Assembly: GCA_040388665.1 (NCBI GenBank)
Contig: JAZKBL010000013.1
Coordinates: 42,832 to 106,831, forward strand
From: DAHVFY01 sp040388665
GTDB lineage: Bacteria; Chlamydiota; Chlamydiia; Chlamydiales; Rhabdochlamydiaceae
Reading direction: 5' to 3'
Length of the DNA: 64,000 bases
A program made the translations under genes and the position numbers. The notes under the pieces were generated by a model. It was given only the letters and a program-made list of their open reading frames with translations. It searched no databases and had not been told where the DNA came from. Positions 45,129-53,522 of this stretch are shown here, piece after piece; position 1 is the first letter of the stretch, and every line of letters starts with the position of its first letter.

Positions 45129-45377
45129 ATGAAAGGACGTATTTCTATGAGTCAAAAAGAATTAAGTCGTTTAGAAGTAATAACCAAGGTACATAAAAAA
45201 CGGCTAACAACATTACAAGCATCAGAAAATCTAGGATTTAGCACAAGACAGGTCAAGCGCCTCTGTGCTTTCTGTGTCCATGAGCTCGGATCCTTGATTT
45301 ACTTTGGTTGTGGCTCGCGCCACAGCCAAAGTCCGCAATGGCCCACTAAGCGCAGTCTATTGGTGATTATGGAGTAA
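45129..45377 (+). pseudogene. Transposase N-terminal fragment
   Basis: The frame from 45129 reads MKGRISMSQKELSRLEVITK and continues to SENLGFSTRQVKRL (ends about 45263). This is the N-terminal helix-turn-helix of an IS transposase of the ISNCY/IS481-like type, as I recall. After that the reading diverges into unrelated codons and stops at 45377, overlapping the 3' end of the opposite gene by 21 bp. The DDE catalytic domain is gone, so this is a remnant. An in-frame upstream extension to 45060 does not resemble transposase. Confidence 0.72.
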
Positions 45378-46229
45378 TTTATAATGGGAGGGAATGTTAT
45401 TGCTTTCCATTTTTTGTAGCAAGCTATACTCGATATCAAATCCTGCATTGGTATGGTCACTATAATAATTGGGCTGTTCTGTTAATGAATCATAATCGCG
45501 AGGGAGGAAAGCGTCTAGGTTTCCAAGAGCTGTGCTCATGTGCAAAGGAAATGCAGCCCAGGTTAGATAAAGGTCTCCTAAGCTTTCTATTATCGAATTT
45601 TGTGTTTGAGTGAATAAAATTTTACAGTTAATGCTACTAGCATCGCGATTTTTCAGCGATTGGTTAGCTCCTGATATGATAATTTTTGTTTTAAAAAATC
45701 GTGAATGTTGATCTTTAGATATATGTGATATCTGAAAAAGATGTTCATGGATGACGCTAAATTTGTTTTGATTAACTGTGATAGATCTTTTTGGTGTGAT
45801 GGGAACGTCTTTGTATTTAACGTGATATTTAACATGTTTAAAAGTAAGAGAACCTTTTTCAAAATTCCATTCCCGTGTCAATACAGTATTGGCTAGGCGG
45901 CAAACATCGAGCTGAAAAATCTTAACTAGCTGCTGGCTAAGTATTAAATCGTTGTCCGTTAACGCTGTAATGGTATTTAAAACTTCTTCTTGAGTATATT
46001 TAATATCATCAGATTTAGTTAAACGGTTCAATCTGTTTAAATCAGGTTTTTCAGGCTTTAAAATTAAATTAAGCGCAATGGATCGAATAATGCCGTCATT
46101 TTTTGAATCTAAGATGTTTTGTAGCACTTTTTTATCAAGAGATACCGCTCCTCCTTTCGGAATGTTGATATTTTCTTGGTTATCAATAAAAGGGGTATTT
46201 TGGTTCAATGCTAAACTAAAAAAAGACAT
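45357..46229 (-). CDS. Hypothetical protein, 290 residues
   Basis: I do not recognise this family. It is polar throughout, with no signal peptide or membrane segment. A short N-terminal part is followed by a Lys/Asn-rich helical region (residues 30-130) and a region with alternating beta-like segments (about 135-235) including SLTFKHVKYHVKYKD. Its 3' end overlaps the transposase remnant, suggesting it sits in a rearranged region. The A+T-rich flanks and weak codon regularity fit a lineage-specific gene, possibly an effector, but no sequence evidence supports a function. Confidence 0.6.
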   Translation of the reverse strand: MSFFSLALNQNTPFIDNQENINIPKGGAVSLDKKVLQNILDSKNDGIIRSIALNLILKPEKPDLNRLNRLTKSDDIKYTQEEVLNTITALTDNDLILSQQLVKIFQLDVCRLANTVLTREWNFEKGSLTFKHVKYHVKYKDVPITPKRSITVNQNKFSVIHEHLFQISHISKDQHSRFFKTKIIISGANQSLKNRDASSINCKILFTQTQNSIIESLGDLYLTWAAFPLHMSTALGNLDAFLPRDYDSLTEQPNYYSDHTNAGFDIEYSLLQKMESNNIPSHYKLLHNHQ

Positions 46230-46588
46230 AATTATTACCTAAAGTTAATGTTTTAATAACCATTATACAATTAATTATAATTATATTCAAGTTATTTTTT
46301 TAATAAACGAAGATCATTCATAATAAATGAGTTAGCTAGACTTCTTCTAAACCCTCGCTCTGTACACGGCAAAAAATGATTTCATATAGAAAAGTAGGGG
46401 GGCTAAAATACCACAATAAGGGCAGGTTATGGATCAATGTGCTGATCTAAATGGTAGCAAGATCGGTGTCCGAAAAAAGGTTGCAAGATCAAAAACAACA
46501 AATTTCTGAGACGCCGCTACCAGAACAACACATTTGGGCTTAAATTTTTGTTGTGCTTGAGTTAAGTGATGCGGTATAAAATGGGGGC
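46230..46588. other. Non-coding interval before the men cluster
   Basis: AT-rich first half with no frame of note. A 26-codon frame at 46429 lacks any recognisable feature. The last 40 bases may hold the menG promoter. I see nothing else in it. Confidence 0.5.
46551..46580 (+). promoter_or_regulatory. Possible promoter of the menaquinone operon
   Basis: TTGTGC at 46551-46556 and TATAAA at 46575-46580 are separated by 18 bp. The predicted start of transcription lies within a few bases of the menG ATG (46589), so the mRNA would be almost leaderless. The -35 match is poor (3 of 6). Confidence 0.3.
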
Positions 46589-47296
46589 ATGGAAAAACCT
46601 TACCGGACTGAAATTTGGAAGATGTTTGATGGGATCTCATCTACCTATGATTGGGTCAATCGAGCGATGACTTTTGGGATCGATCATTATTGGCGCGGAC
46701 GCCTTGCGAGACATCTTCCAGATCGACCTAACATCAAACTCCTTGATTGTGCAACAGGCACTGCCGATCAAATTCTATCTTTAATGAACCGCTCTAAAAA
46801 CATTTCTGAAGCAATTGGCATTGACCTTGCAAAAGCCATGCTTGAGGTAGGGCGCAAAAAAATAGAAAAAACAAAACATGCCTCTAAAATACGTTTAGAA
46901 ACAGCGAATGTTCTTGATCTCCCTTTTGAAGATCACTCATTTGACTGTGTTACAATCTCATTTGGCATCCGCAATGTGACAGATATCTCTCTTGGGCTGC
47001 AAGAGATGCGCCGGGTGTTAAATCATGGGGGGAGAATTCTAATTTTAGAGTGCTCTCTTCCTAAAAATCCTCTCTTGCTTAAAGGGCATCTTTTTTATCT
47101 GCGCATGCTTCTACCCCTCATTGGAGGACTGATCTCTCGAAACAAACAGGCTTATATCTATCTCAATAAAACCATCGAAACTTTCCCCTTTGGCGATGCA
47201 TTTTGCGCACTTCTAACAGATGCCGGTTTTACCCATGTACAAGCCTATCCTTTCATGGGAGGTGCTGTCACCCTCTATCGAGGAGATAAGGATTGA
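46589..47296 (+). CDS. menG: Demethylmenaquinone methyltransferase
   Basis: Performs the last step of menaquinone synthesis, methylating demethylmenaquinone with S-adenosylmethionine. The 235-residue product has the UbiE/MenG N-terminus WKMFDGISSTYDWVNRAMTFG, the SAM motif LLDCATGTADQILSL near residue 50, FDCVTISFGIRNVTD and MRRVLNHGGRILILE. It is the first gene of an eight-gene run of menaquinone genes and overlaps menF by four bases (ATGA). There is no Shine-Dalgarno of note. Confidence 0.93.
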   Translation: MEKPYRTEIWKMFDGISSTYDWVNRAMTFGIDHYWRGRLARHLPDRPNIKLLDCATGTADQILSLMNRSKNISEAIGIDLAKAMLEVGRKKIEKTKHASKIRLETANVLDLPFEDHSFDCVTISFGIRNVTDISLGLQEMRRVLNHGGRILILECSLPKNPLLLKGHLFYLRMLLPLIGGLISRNKQAYIYLNKTIETFPFGDAFCALLTDAGFTHVQAYPFMGGAVTLYRGDKD

Positions 47297-48483
47297 ACTA
47301 CCCTGTTCTCATTAATGGTAAAAAGAAAATCTATAGCAATCTTTCCATTTTTCTACCGCGCATGGATCTCTTAGGCTTTTTAGAAAACCAGAAGCTTTTT
47401 CCTAAGTTTTACTACAAAGGAGATGAAGAATATGCAGCTATCGGCGCACTGTTAGCTTTTGATACCCCACCGACGATTACTCAGGATCCTCTTGGAAATT
47501 TACGCTTCTTTGGAGGGATGAGTTTTACACAATCCCTCTACAAAGACGATCTGTGGAATGATTTTCCAAACAGCTATTTTTTCCTGCCTCGGTATGAACT
47601 TAAACAAGAAAAAGAAGGAACTCAGTTAACGCTGCATTTTCTTGATACCACACCCTCTGATGAAGGTTTGAAATATTTAAACTTTACGCAAACAAAAACA
47701 GGTCTAGCAGATGCTACATGGCAAAAAAGAGAAGATCTTCCTGTATTTTCTGACTGGGAAAAAATGCTGGCAGCAGCACTTAATAACACAAATTTTAAAA
47801 AAGTGGTCTTAGCACGCAGATCCTCCTTTCATTACGCAACTCCCCTTAAAGCCTTTTCACTTTTAGCTCAAGTAGCACAAGTAAGCAATGCAAGGGTCAT
47901 TTATGCATTTGAGCCAAAGAAAAATGCAGCTTTTATCGGTGCAACACCGGAGCGTCTTTATGTGCGTGAAAGACGCAACATCATAAGCGATGCAATAGCT
48001 GGAACATTCACCTGCAAAAACCAAACACAAGATCCAAAACTACAAAGAGAATTTCTTATTGTAAAAGATGCAATTGCAGAAATTTTGCACCCTCTTTGCA
48101 CATCTCTTGTTGTAGAAAAGCAAGACTCTACAATTGCAGCTCATCATATGCATCACTTGTGCAACCATATTTCAGGAACGCTACTTCCTGAAATTACAGA
48201 TTCTATGCTATTACAAGCTCTCCACCCAACACCTGCAATTGGTGGATACCCAACAATTGCAGCCTGCACATTTATTAGAGATAACGAACCTTTTGAAAGA
48301 GGGTGGTATAGCGCGCCTATCGGCTGGATAAGTGAGCCTTCAGCTAAGTTTGCAGTTGCAATCCGTTCTGCTCTCATTAAGAAAAATATCATGCATCTGT
48401 TTGCAGGCCTTGGAGTCGTAGAAGGTTCAAAACCAGATCTTGAGTGGGAAGAACTAGAACTTAAAATAGGCCAATATTTATGA
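47293..48483 (+). CDS. menF: Isochorismate synthase
   Basis: Converts chorismate to isochorismate, the committed step of the o-succinylbenzoate menaquinone route. The 396-residue product has the chorismate-binding fold with KKVVLARRSSF, FIGATPERLYVRE, the signature ALHPTPAIGGYPT and APIGWISEP, and ends FAGLGVVEGSKPDLEWEELE. The final TTA TGA stop uses the edge of the palindromic element. The N-terminal about 130 residues are poorly conserved, as usual for the family. Confidence 0.93.
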   Translation: MNYPVLINGKKKIYSNLSIFLPRMDLLGFLENQKLFPKFYYKGDEEYAAIGALLAFDTPPTITQDPLGNLRFFGGMSFTQSLYKDDLWNDFPNSYFFLPRYELKQEKEGTQLTLHFLDTTPSDEGLKYLNFTQTKTGLADATWQKREDLPVFSDWEKMLAAALNNTNFKKVVLARRSSFHYATPLKAFSLLAQVAQVSNARVIYAFEPKKNAAFIGATPERLYVRERRNIISDAIAGTFTCKNQTQDPKLQREFLIVKDAIAEILHPLCTSLVVEKQDSTIAAHHMHHLCNHISGTLLPEITDSMLLQALHPTPAIGGYPTIAACTFIRDNEPFERGWYSAPIGWISEPSAKFAVAIRSALIKKNIMHLFAGLGVVEGSKPDLEWEELELKIGQYL

Positions 48484-48644
48484 GCCTATCTCACTATTAT
48501 AAGAATTCGCTTTTTGCGTCTTTTTTCCTATTTTTCAGAGCTTCTTTTTGGTTTGACTTTTCAAGTATGTCTCGCAAAGAAGTTCTGAAAAATAGAAAAA
48601 AATCTATCAAAAATCAAAATCTTGAAATAGTGGGATAGGCTCAT
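48480..48644. mobile_element. 165-bp palindromic MITE-like element, copy 2
   Basis: Same length and sequence type as the element at 27229-27393, in the opposite orientation on the plus strand. It starts ATGAGCCTATCTCACTATT and ends AATAGTGGGATAGGCTCAT. The left edge contains the menF stop (TGA at 48481-48483), and the right edge contains the menD start (ATG at 48643-48645). The arms are almost complementary for about 68 bases, so a very long mRNA hairpin would lie between menF and menD. It carries no ORF. Confidence 0.9.
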
Positions 48645-50325
48645 GAATATTTCCTGGGGAAAAGAGATCATCCATCAACTCATCATGCACGGTGTTGACT
48701 ACTTCTGTCTCTCTCCAGGATCTCGAATAACACCTCTTGCTCTGGCTATTGCTGAAGATCCAAGAGCGCGCACCTTTGTCCATTATGATGAGCGCGGATG
48801 CGCTTTCCACGCTTTAGGCTTTGCAAAAGCAACGGGAAGAGCAGCTGTCATATTAACAACTTCAGGAACCGCTATTGGCAACATCATGCCAGCTGTCATG
48901 GAAGCGTCTCTAAGCCGTATTCCCCTTATCCTACTTACAGCAGACCGCCCCCCTGAACTTCGAGACACTCATGCAAATCAAACAATTGATCAAATAAAAC
49001 TCTTTAGTAACTTCGTTCGCTTTGCATTTGATCTACCTGCAGCGGACCCCCAATTACCCCAGAGATTCTTAGCAACAACTCTTGCACAAGCCGTTTTTCG
49101 CGCACAAAATAATCCAGCAGGTCCCGTTCACATCAACTGCATGTTTAGAGAGCCGTTCTTTGTAGAAGAATTTCCTTACATGCCGGAAATTCCTTGTTAT
49201 TATCAAAGTACATGCACAGCTTTACCGCAGCAAATGGTTGAAAATTGGGCTGAAAAACTCTCTGAAATCGAAAAAGGAGTCATTATTGTAGGCTCTCTTC
49301 ACACAAAAGATTCTAGAGAATCTATTGTGAAACTTGGCAAAAAGCTCGATTGGCCAATCCTCTCAGATATTGATTCAGGCATGCGCTCTTATGTAAACGC
49401 AGCGCCTATCATCCCTCGCTATGATCTTATTCTTAAAGCCATCTCTACTCTTTGCCCAGATGCCATCCTTCATTTTGGAGATCAGCTTGTTTCAAAACTG
49501 TTGCTTGAATTTGCCTCCGATGCAGCAATCAGTTTATATGTCCATGTCGCAGAGCATCCCTACCGCACAGATCCTAAACATACTGTCACTCATAGAATTG
49601 CATGCAATCCATGCTCTTTTGCAGAAGCCATAGAACCTTACATCTCAGAAAAAATCTCCTGGCTAAATCTTTGGAAAGAGTATGCAGATGCAGCAGATGA
49701 GCATCCTGAGATGAAAGATAATGAAATCTCAGAACCAGGAATCATCCAATGGCTTTTGCAAAACATCACAGATGAATATGCTCTTTTTTTTGCAAATGGC
49801 ATGCCTGTGCGTGATGCCAATAACTTTTTCTATCCAAAAAGGCCCTGCGGCCCCATTTTTACAAATCGCGGCGTCTCAGGAATTGATGGCAATATTGGCA
49901 CGATTGCTGGAATCAGCGAAGGAGCTGATCGTCCCCTAATCGCTCTCATTGGCGATCAGACGGCACTTCATGACATCAACTCTCTTTCCCAACTTAAAAA
50001 AACAAAATATCCTATCATCCTTTTCATCATCAACAACCATGGAAGCGGTATTTTTTCTTTTCTCCCTGTTCATGAAAATATCCCTCCCCCTCTCTTTGAA
50101 GAGTATTTTGCTGCAGCGCACGCGATCCATTTTGAACATGCAGCTGCTCTTTTTAATCTCCCCTATTATCATCCAAAAAACTGGGTAGAGCTGAGCGATG
50201 TCCCTTTTACTGAATCATGCATCATCGAGCTAACGACAGATAGAGCGCGTAGCTTTGCTCTTCGTAAACATATTCAGGAGTCATATGAAAATTGTATTAC
50301 TGCACGGATTTCTAGGAGCCCCTGA
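48643..50325 (+). CDS. menD: SEPHCHC synthase (menaquinone pathway)
   Basis: Thiamine-diphosphate enzyme joining 2-oxoglutarate and isochorismate to form 2-succinyl-5-enolpyruvyl-6-hydroxy-3-cyclohexene-1-carboxylate. The 560-residue product has FCLSPGSRITPLALA, TSGTAIGNIMPAVMEASLS, LLTADRPPELRDT and NQTIDQIKLF in the N-terminal domain, and the ThDP motif GDQTALHDINSL followed by FIINNHGSGIFSF. The ATG lies exactly at the edge of the palindromic element, where GGATAGG could serve as ribosome-binding sequence only 3 bases away. Its 3' end overlaps menH by 41 bp. Confidence 0.95.
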   Translation: MNISWGKEIIHQLIMHGVDYFCLSPGSRITPLALAIAEDPRARTFVHYDERGCAFHALGFAKATGRAAVILTTSGTAIGNIMPAVMEASLSRIPLILLTADRPPELRDTHANQTIDQIKLFSNFVRFAFDLPAADPQLPQRFLATTLAQAVFRAQNNPAGPVHINCMFREPFFVEEFPYMPEIPCYYQSTCTALPQQMVENWAEKLSEIEKGVIIVGSLHTKDSRESIVKLGKKLDWPILSDIDSGMRSYVNAAPIIPRYDLILKAISTLCPDAILHFGDQLVSKLLLEFASDAAISLYVHVAEHPYRTDPKHTVTHRIACNPCSFAEAIEPYISEKISWLNLWKEYADAADEHPEMKDNEISEPGIIQWLLQNITDEYALFFANGMPVRDANNFFYPKRPCGPIFTNRGVSGIDGNIGTIAGISEGADRPLIALIGDQTALHDINSLSQLKKTKYPIILFIINNHGSGIFSFLPVHENIPPPLFEEYFAAAHAIHFEHAAALFNLPYYHPKNWVELSDVPFTESCIIELTTDRARSFALRKHIQESYENCITARISRSP

Positions 50326-50920
50326 AGACTGGGATGGTGTGATCCACCATTTAAAAAACAGCTTTAAATGCTACCCTCTCCCCCTTCCTCTTACTTTAGA
50401 AGATTTTCCAAAACTTTTAGATTCCCGTCACATCGATCAATGCATTCTTATTGGATACTCCATGGGAGGACGAGTGGCTCTGCAGCTACAGCAGAAATAT
50501 ACAGATAGAATTAACAAACTCGTTCTTCTTTCAAGCCACTTTGGACTCAAAGAAGAAACCGAAAAGCAAAAACGATGGGATGAGGATTGTATTTTAGCAA
50601 AAAAATTAGAGACTATGCCCATCAAAGAATTTCTCGCCGATTGGTATGCCCAGCCGCTATTTGCCGGATTTGATATGCCACAAAGACGTTTACACATCGA
50701 TAAAACTTATCATAGCACGCTTTTAAGAAATTACACCTTAAGCAAACAACCTTTTCTATTACCAAAAAAAGACACACTTCTTCTTTACGGTGAGCGCGAT
50801 GCAAAATATAAAAACCTTTACCAAGACTTTCCTCAGGCGCATGCAATTAAAAACGCCTGCCACGCCATCCACCTAGAAAACCCCCAAGCCATCGCCATTC
50901 ACATAGCTGAAGGCTTTTAA
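50285..50920 (+). CDS. menH: SHCHC synthase, alpha/beta hydrolase
   Basis: Eliminates pyruvate from the MenD product to give 2-succinyl-6-hydroxy-2,4-cyclohexadiene-1-carboxylate. I place the start at the ATG at 50285 (MKIVLLHGFLGAPEDWD), giving 211 residues; an in-frame start at 50255 would lie deeper inside menD. The catalytic triad is visible: Ser in GYSMGGRVAL, Asp in YGERDAKY and His in CHAIHLENP. The oxyanion-hole HGFLG motif is at the N-terminus. Coupled to menD by a 41-bp overlap. Confidence 0.9.
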   Translation: MKIVLLHGFLGAPEDWDGVIHHLKNSFKCYPLPLPLTLEDFPKLLDSRHIDQCILIGYSMGGRVALQLQQKYTDRINKLVLLSSHFGLKEETEKQKRWDEDCILAKKLETMPIKEFLADWYAQPLFAGFDMPQRRLHIDKTYHSTLLRNYTLSKQPFLLPKKDTLLLYGERDAKYKNLYQDFPQAHAIKNACHAIHLENPQAIAIHIAEGF

Positions 50921-50923
50921 ATC

Positions 50924-50961
50924 AAGAATTTTAACGCAAAGACGATTGCGTTAAAATTCTT
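50924..50961. repeat. Perfect 16-bp hairpin between menH and menB
   Basis: aagaattttaacgcaa pairs with ttgcgttaaaattctt around a 6-nt loop (agacga). It follows the menH stop by three bases. The AACGCAAAG core links it to the repeats at 21751 and 58257. No T-run follows, so it is more likely an RNA-stability or attenuation hairpin than a terminator. Confidence 0.8.
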
Positions 50962-51032
50962 ATGGTGAAAAAGATTTGAAATAACAAAATCTTTGTCGTA
51001 CACTGCCTATAAAAGTGAAAAAGGAGCCTCTC

Positions 51033-51845
51033 ATGGACTGGATAGCCTGTGGTGATTACACCGACATTAAGTATCATAAAAATTGCGGTATCGCAAAAAT
51101 TACGATCAATCGACCTGAAGTGCGCAATGCTTTTCGCCCTCTTACTGTGCAAGAAATGTCGCATGCGCTTAACAATGCACGAGATGACCATGAGATTGGT
51201 GTCGTTATTCTAACGGGTGAAGGCAGAGATGCTTTTTGCTCAGGTGGCGATCAAAGAATCCGCCAAGAAGCGGGATATGCTGATTTGCACGGCGTACATC
51301 GGCTCAACGTTCTTGATTTTCAAAAGGAAATCAGAGCTTGTCCAAAACCTGTGATTGCGATGGTTGCTGGCTATGCGATCGGCGGCGGACATGTTTTGCA
51401 TGTGATGTGTGACCTAACAATTGCTGCAGATCACTCTCTTTTTGGGCAAACAGGCCCTAAAGTTGGCTCTTTTGATGGTGGCTTTGGCGCTAGCTATTTA
51501 GCGAGACTTGTAGGACAAAAAAAGGCGCGCGAAATCTGGTATCTCTGCAGAAAGTATACCGCGCAAGAAGCTCTTGAAATGGGCCTTGTCAACTGTGTTG
51601 TCCCTTACGAAAAACTCGAAGAAACGACAGTTGCCTGGTGTCAAGAGATTCTACAACACTCTCCTTTAGCCATTCGTTGTCTTAAATCAGCAATGAATGC
51701 TGACTGCGATGGGCAAGCAGGCCTACAAGAACTTGCTGGCAACGCAACACTTCTTTATTACATGACAGAAGAAGCGCAGGAAGGACATAAAGCCTTTTTA
51801 GAAAAAAGACAACCTGACTTTGCTAAATTCCCTAAAAGACCATGA
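51033..51845 (+). CDS. menB: 1,4-dihydroxy-2-naphthoyl-CoA synthase
   Basis: Crotonase-family enzyme that cyclises o-succinylbenzoyl-CoA. I choose the ATG at 51033 because AAGGAG lies 7 bp upstream; a GTG at 51015 is open but includes that Shine-Dalgarno. The 270-residue product (MDWIACGDYTDIKYHK) has ITINRPEVRNAFRPLTV, CSGGDQRIR, YAIGGGHVLHVMCDLTIAAD, FGQTGPKVGSFDGGFGASYL and a C-terminal LEKRQPDFAKFPKRP, matching MenB. Coupled to menA by ATGA. Confidence 0.95.
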   Translation: MDWIACGDYTDIKYHKNCGIAKITINRPEVRNAFRPLTVQEMSHALNNARDDHEIGVVILTGEGRDAFCSGGDQRIRQEAGYADLHGVHRLNVLDFQKEIRACPKPVIAMVAGYAIGGGHVLHVMCDLTIAADHSLFGQTGPKVGSFDGGFGASYLARLVGQKKAREIWYLCRKYTAQEALEMGLVNCVVPYEKLEETTVAWCQEILQHSPLAIRCLKSAMNADCDGQAGLQELAGNATLLYYMTEEAQEGHKAFLEKRQPDFAKFPKRP

Positions 51846-52669
51846 GTCCTTTCCGCGCCTTTATTATTGCAACGCGTCCTAAGACGCTGTTTATTAGCAT
51901 ATGCCCTGTCATTATAGGAACATCTCTTGCTCCTATTTTTCAATTTTGGCCTTTTTTTTATACGCTTTTAACAGCGCTTGGCATTCAAATTACATCCCAC
52001 TACGCAAGTGATTATTTTGATTTCGCTAAAGACAAAGAATCTAAAAAAAGCTTCGTCAAGGTCTTAGATGCGGGTATTTTAGAGCTCAATGCTATGAAGT
52101 GGGCAACGATTATTTCAGCATTATCTACAGCGCTTCTTGGAACATATCTTGTTTGGATGGGCGGCCCTGTCATTGCAACATGCTTAGCTCTTTCTCTCTC
52201 TCTTGCTCTTCTTTATAATGGTGGGCCTTATCCGCTAACTTACTTAGGTGTTGGTGATTTTTTTGCTTTTGCCTTTTATGGACCCATTGCAACAAGTGGC
52301 ACTTATTATTTGCAAACGCACGCCTTTTCTTTAGACAGCCTTATTGCTGGAATCTCCCCTGGAGCTATTGCTGCTTGTATTTTGATGCTCAATAATCTCC
52401 GCGATAGGGAAGAAGACAAAGCTGTCAATAAAAACACGCTTGCAGTTCGTTTTGGAGAGCGGTTTGGAAAAGTAAGCTATCTCATCACAATGATTGCCGC
52501 ATGCAGCGCTCCACTCTTATTACATAAGTTTCTTCCTCTTTTACTTTTTGTGCCTGCTTTTTTCCTCATACGTTCTGTCTTACAAAATAAGGATTCCCAT
52601 GGATACCACGCGCTTCTCAAACAAACAAGCTTCTTGCTTATTGCCTGTACGCTCCTCTTTTGTCTGTAA
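51842..52669 (+). CDS. menA: 1,4-dihydroxy-2-naphthoate polyprenyltransferase
   Basis: Integral-membrane UbiA-family enzyme that prenylates and decarboxylates 1,4-dihydroxy-2-naphthoate. The 275-residue product has the first Asp-rich motif in HYASDYFDFAKDKES (about residues 53-67) and the second in NNLRDREEDKAVNKNTLAVR (about residues 183-202), with about eight hydrophobic segments. It is coupled to menB by ATGA and overlaps menC by 71 bp. Confidence 0.92.
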   Translation: MSPFRAFIIATRPKTLFISICPVIIGTSLAPIFQFWPFFYTLLTALGIQITSHYASDYFDFAKDKESKKSFVKVLDAGILELNAMKWATIISALSTALLGTYLVWMGGPVIATCLALSLSLALLYNGGPYPLTYLGVGDFFAFAFYGPIATSGTYYLQTHAFSLDSLIAGISPGAIAACILMLNNLRDREEDKAVNKNTLAVRFGERFGKVSYLITMIAACSAPLLLHKFLPLLLFVPAFFLIRSVLQNKDSHGYHALLKQTSFLLIACTLLFCL

Positions 52670-53522
52670 TCTAGATGGACGCTCTAGACTCATCCTTCAT
52701 TTACAAGAAGGATCAAAAGAAAGCTTTGGGGAAGCTGCGCCTCTACCTGGATGGAGTGGAGAATCTCTTGAAGAGATTGCACGTCAAGCAATCACACTGA
52801 CGCCTCCTTTTGCACCCTCTCTTACTTTTGCAATGCTTTCCGCTCTTGCAACTCTGCGCGATCCTTTGTTTGATATTCCTCCAATTCCCGTTTCCTATTT
52901 ACTCAAAGGCTCTTTATCAGAAATTGGGATACAAGCAGAAAAAGCGATCTTTTCCGGTTTTAAAAGTGCGAAGTTAAAAATCGGCCATCTGGATTTTAAT
53001 GAAGCACTCTACCTTGTACGTCAACTCAAAGATCATCTTTATTTACGTCTTGATGTCAATCGCGCATGGGATCTTGACGAAGCGCTCTCTTTTTTTTCCC
53101 ACTTCAGAAAAGAGGATTTTGATTATGTGGAAGAGCCTTTAAAAAATCCTCATGATCTTTGCTTTTTTACTCACCCCTTTGCTTTGGATGAGTCTCTTCG
53201 AGAAGATTTTTTCATCGATCATCCTCTTCTCAAAGCGCTCATCATTAAGCCAACACTTCATAAAGACTGGCTTAAATGGCTAGGGCGTGGAAAAGAAGTT
53301 ATCCTTAGCAGCGCTTTTGAAAGTGATCTTGGAATCGCCCACATCGCGCTTTTAGCCTACCGTCTAAAACTTAACAAAAATTCTTTAGGACTTGGCACAC
53401 TGAGCTACATTCACGACACACTTCTAGAAGAGTCTTTAGAACTTGTGAATGGTCATCTTATTCTACCATCAAAAATCACCATAAAAAAAGAACTGCTTCA
53501 TGCGCTTCCTTTGCCTCACTGA
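52599..53522 (+). CDS. menC: o-Succinylbenzoate synthase
   Basis: Enolase-superfamily dehydratase converting SHCHC to o-succinylbenzoate. I take the ATG at 52599 (MDTTRFSNKQASCLL), giving 307 residues; a longer in-frame start at 52494 adds unrelated hydrophobic codons inside menA. The catalytic Lys pair is in SAKLKIG, and metal ligands are in LRLDVNRAW, DYVEEPL and FALDESL; IIKPT provides the second lysine. The 71-bp overlap with menA and 23-bp overlap with menE suggest coupled translation. Confidence 0.9.
   Translation: MDTTRFSNKQASCLLPVRSSFVCNLDGRSRLILHLQEGSKESFGEAAPLPGWSGESLEEIARQAITLTPPFAPSLTFAMLSALATLRDPLFDIPPIPVSYLLKGSLSEIGIQAEKAIFSGFKSAKLKIGHLDFNEALYLVRQLKDHLYLRLDVNRAWDLDEALSFFSHFRKEDFDYVEEPLKNPHDLCFFTHPFALDESLREDFFIDHPLLKALIIKPTLHKDWLKWLGRGKEVILSSAFESDLGIAHIALLAYRLKLNKNSLGLGTLSYIHDTLLEESLELVNGHLILPSKITIKKELLHALPLPH

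Noticed and set aside
46434..46640. 68-codon minus-strand frame overlapping the menG start
   Set aside because: It overlaps the conserved N-terminus of menG and its likely promoter, with no family resemblance.
50924..50961. Terminator splitting the men operon
   Set aside because: The hairpin has no T-run and is followed within 75 bp by menB with its own strong ribosome-binding site; it is more likely a repeat-derived hairpin.
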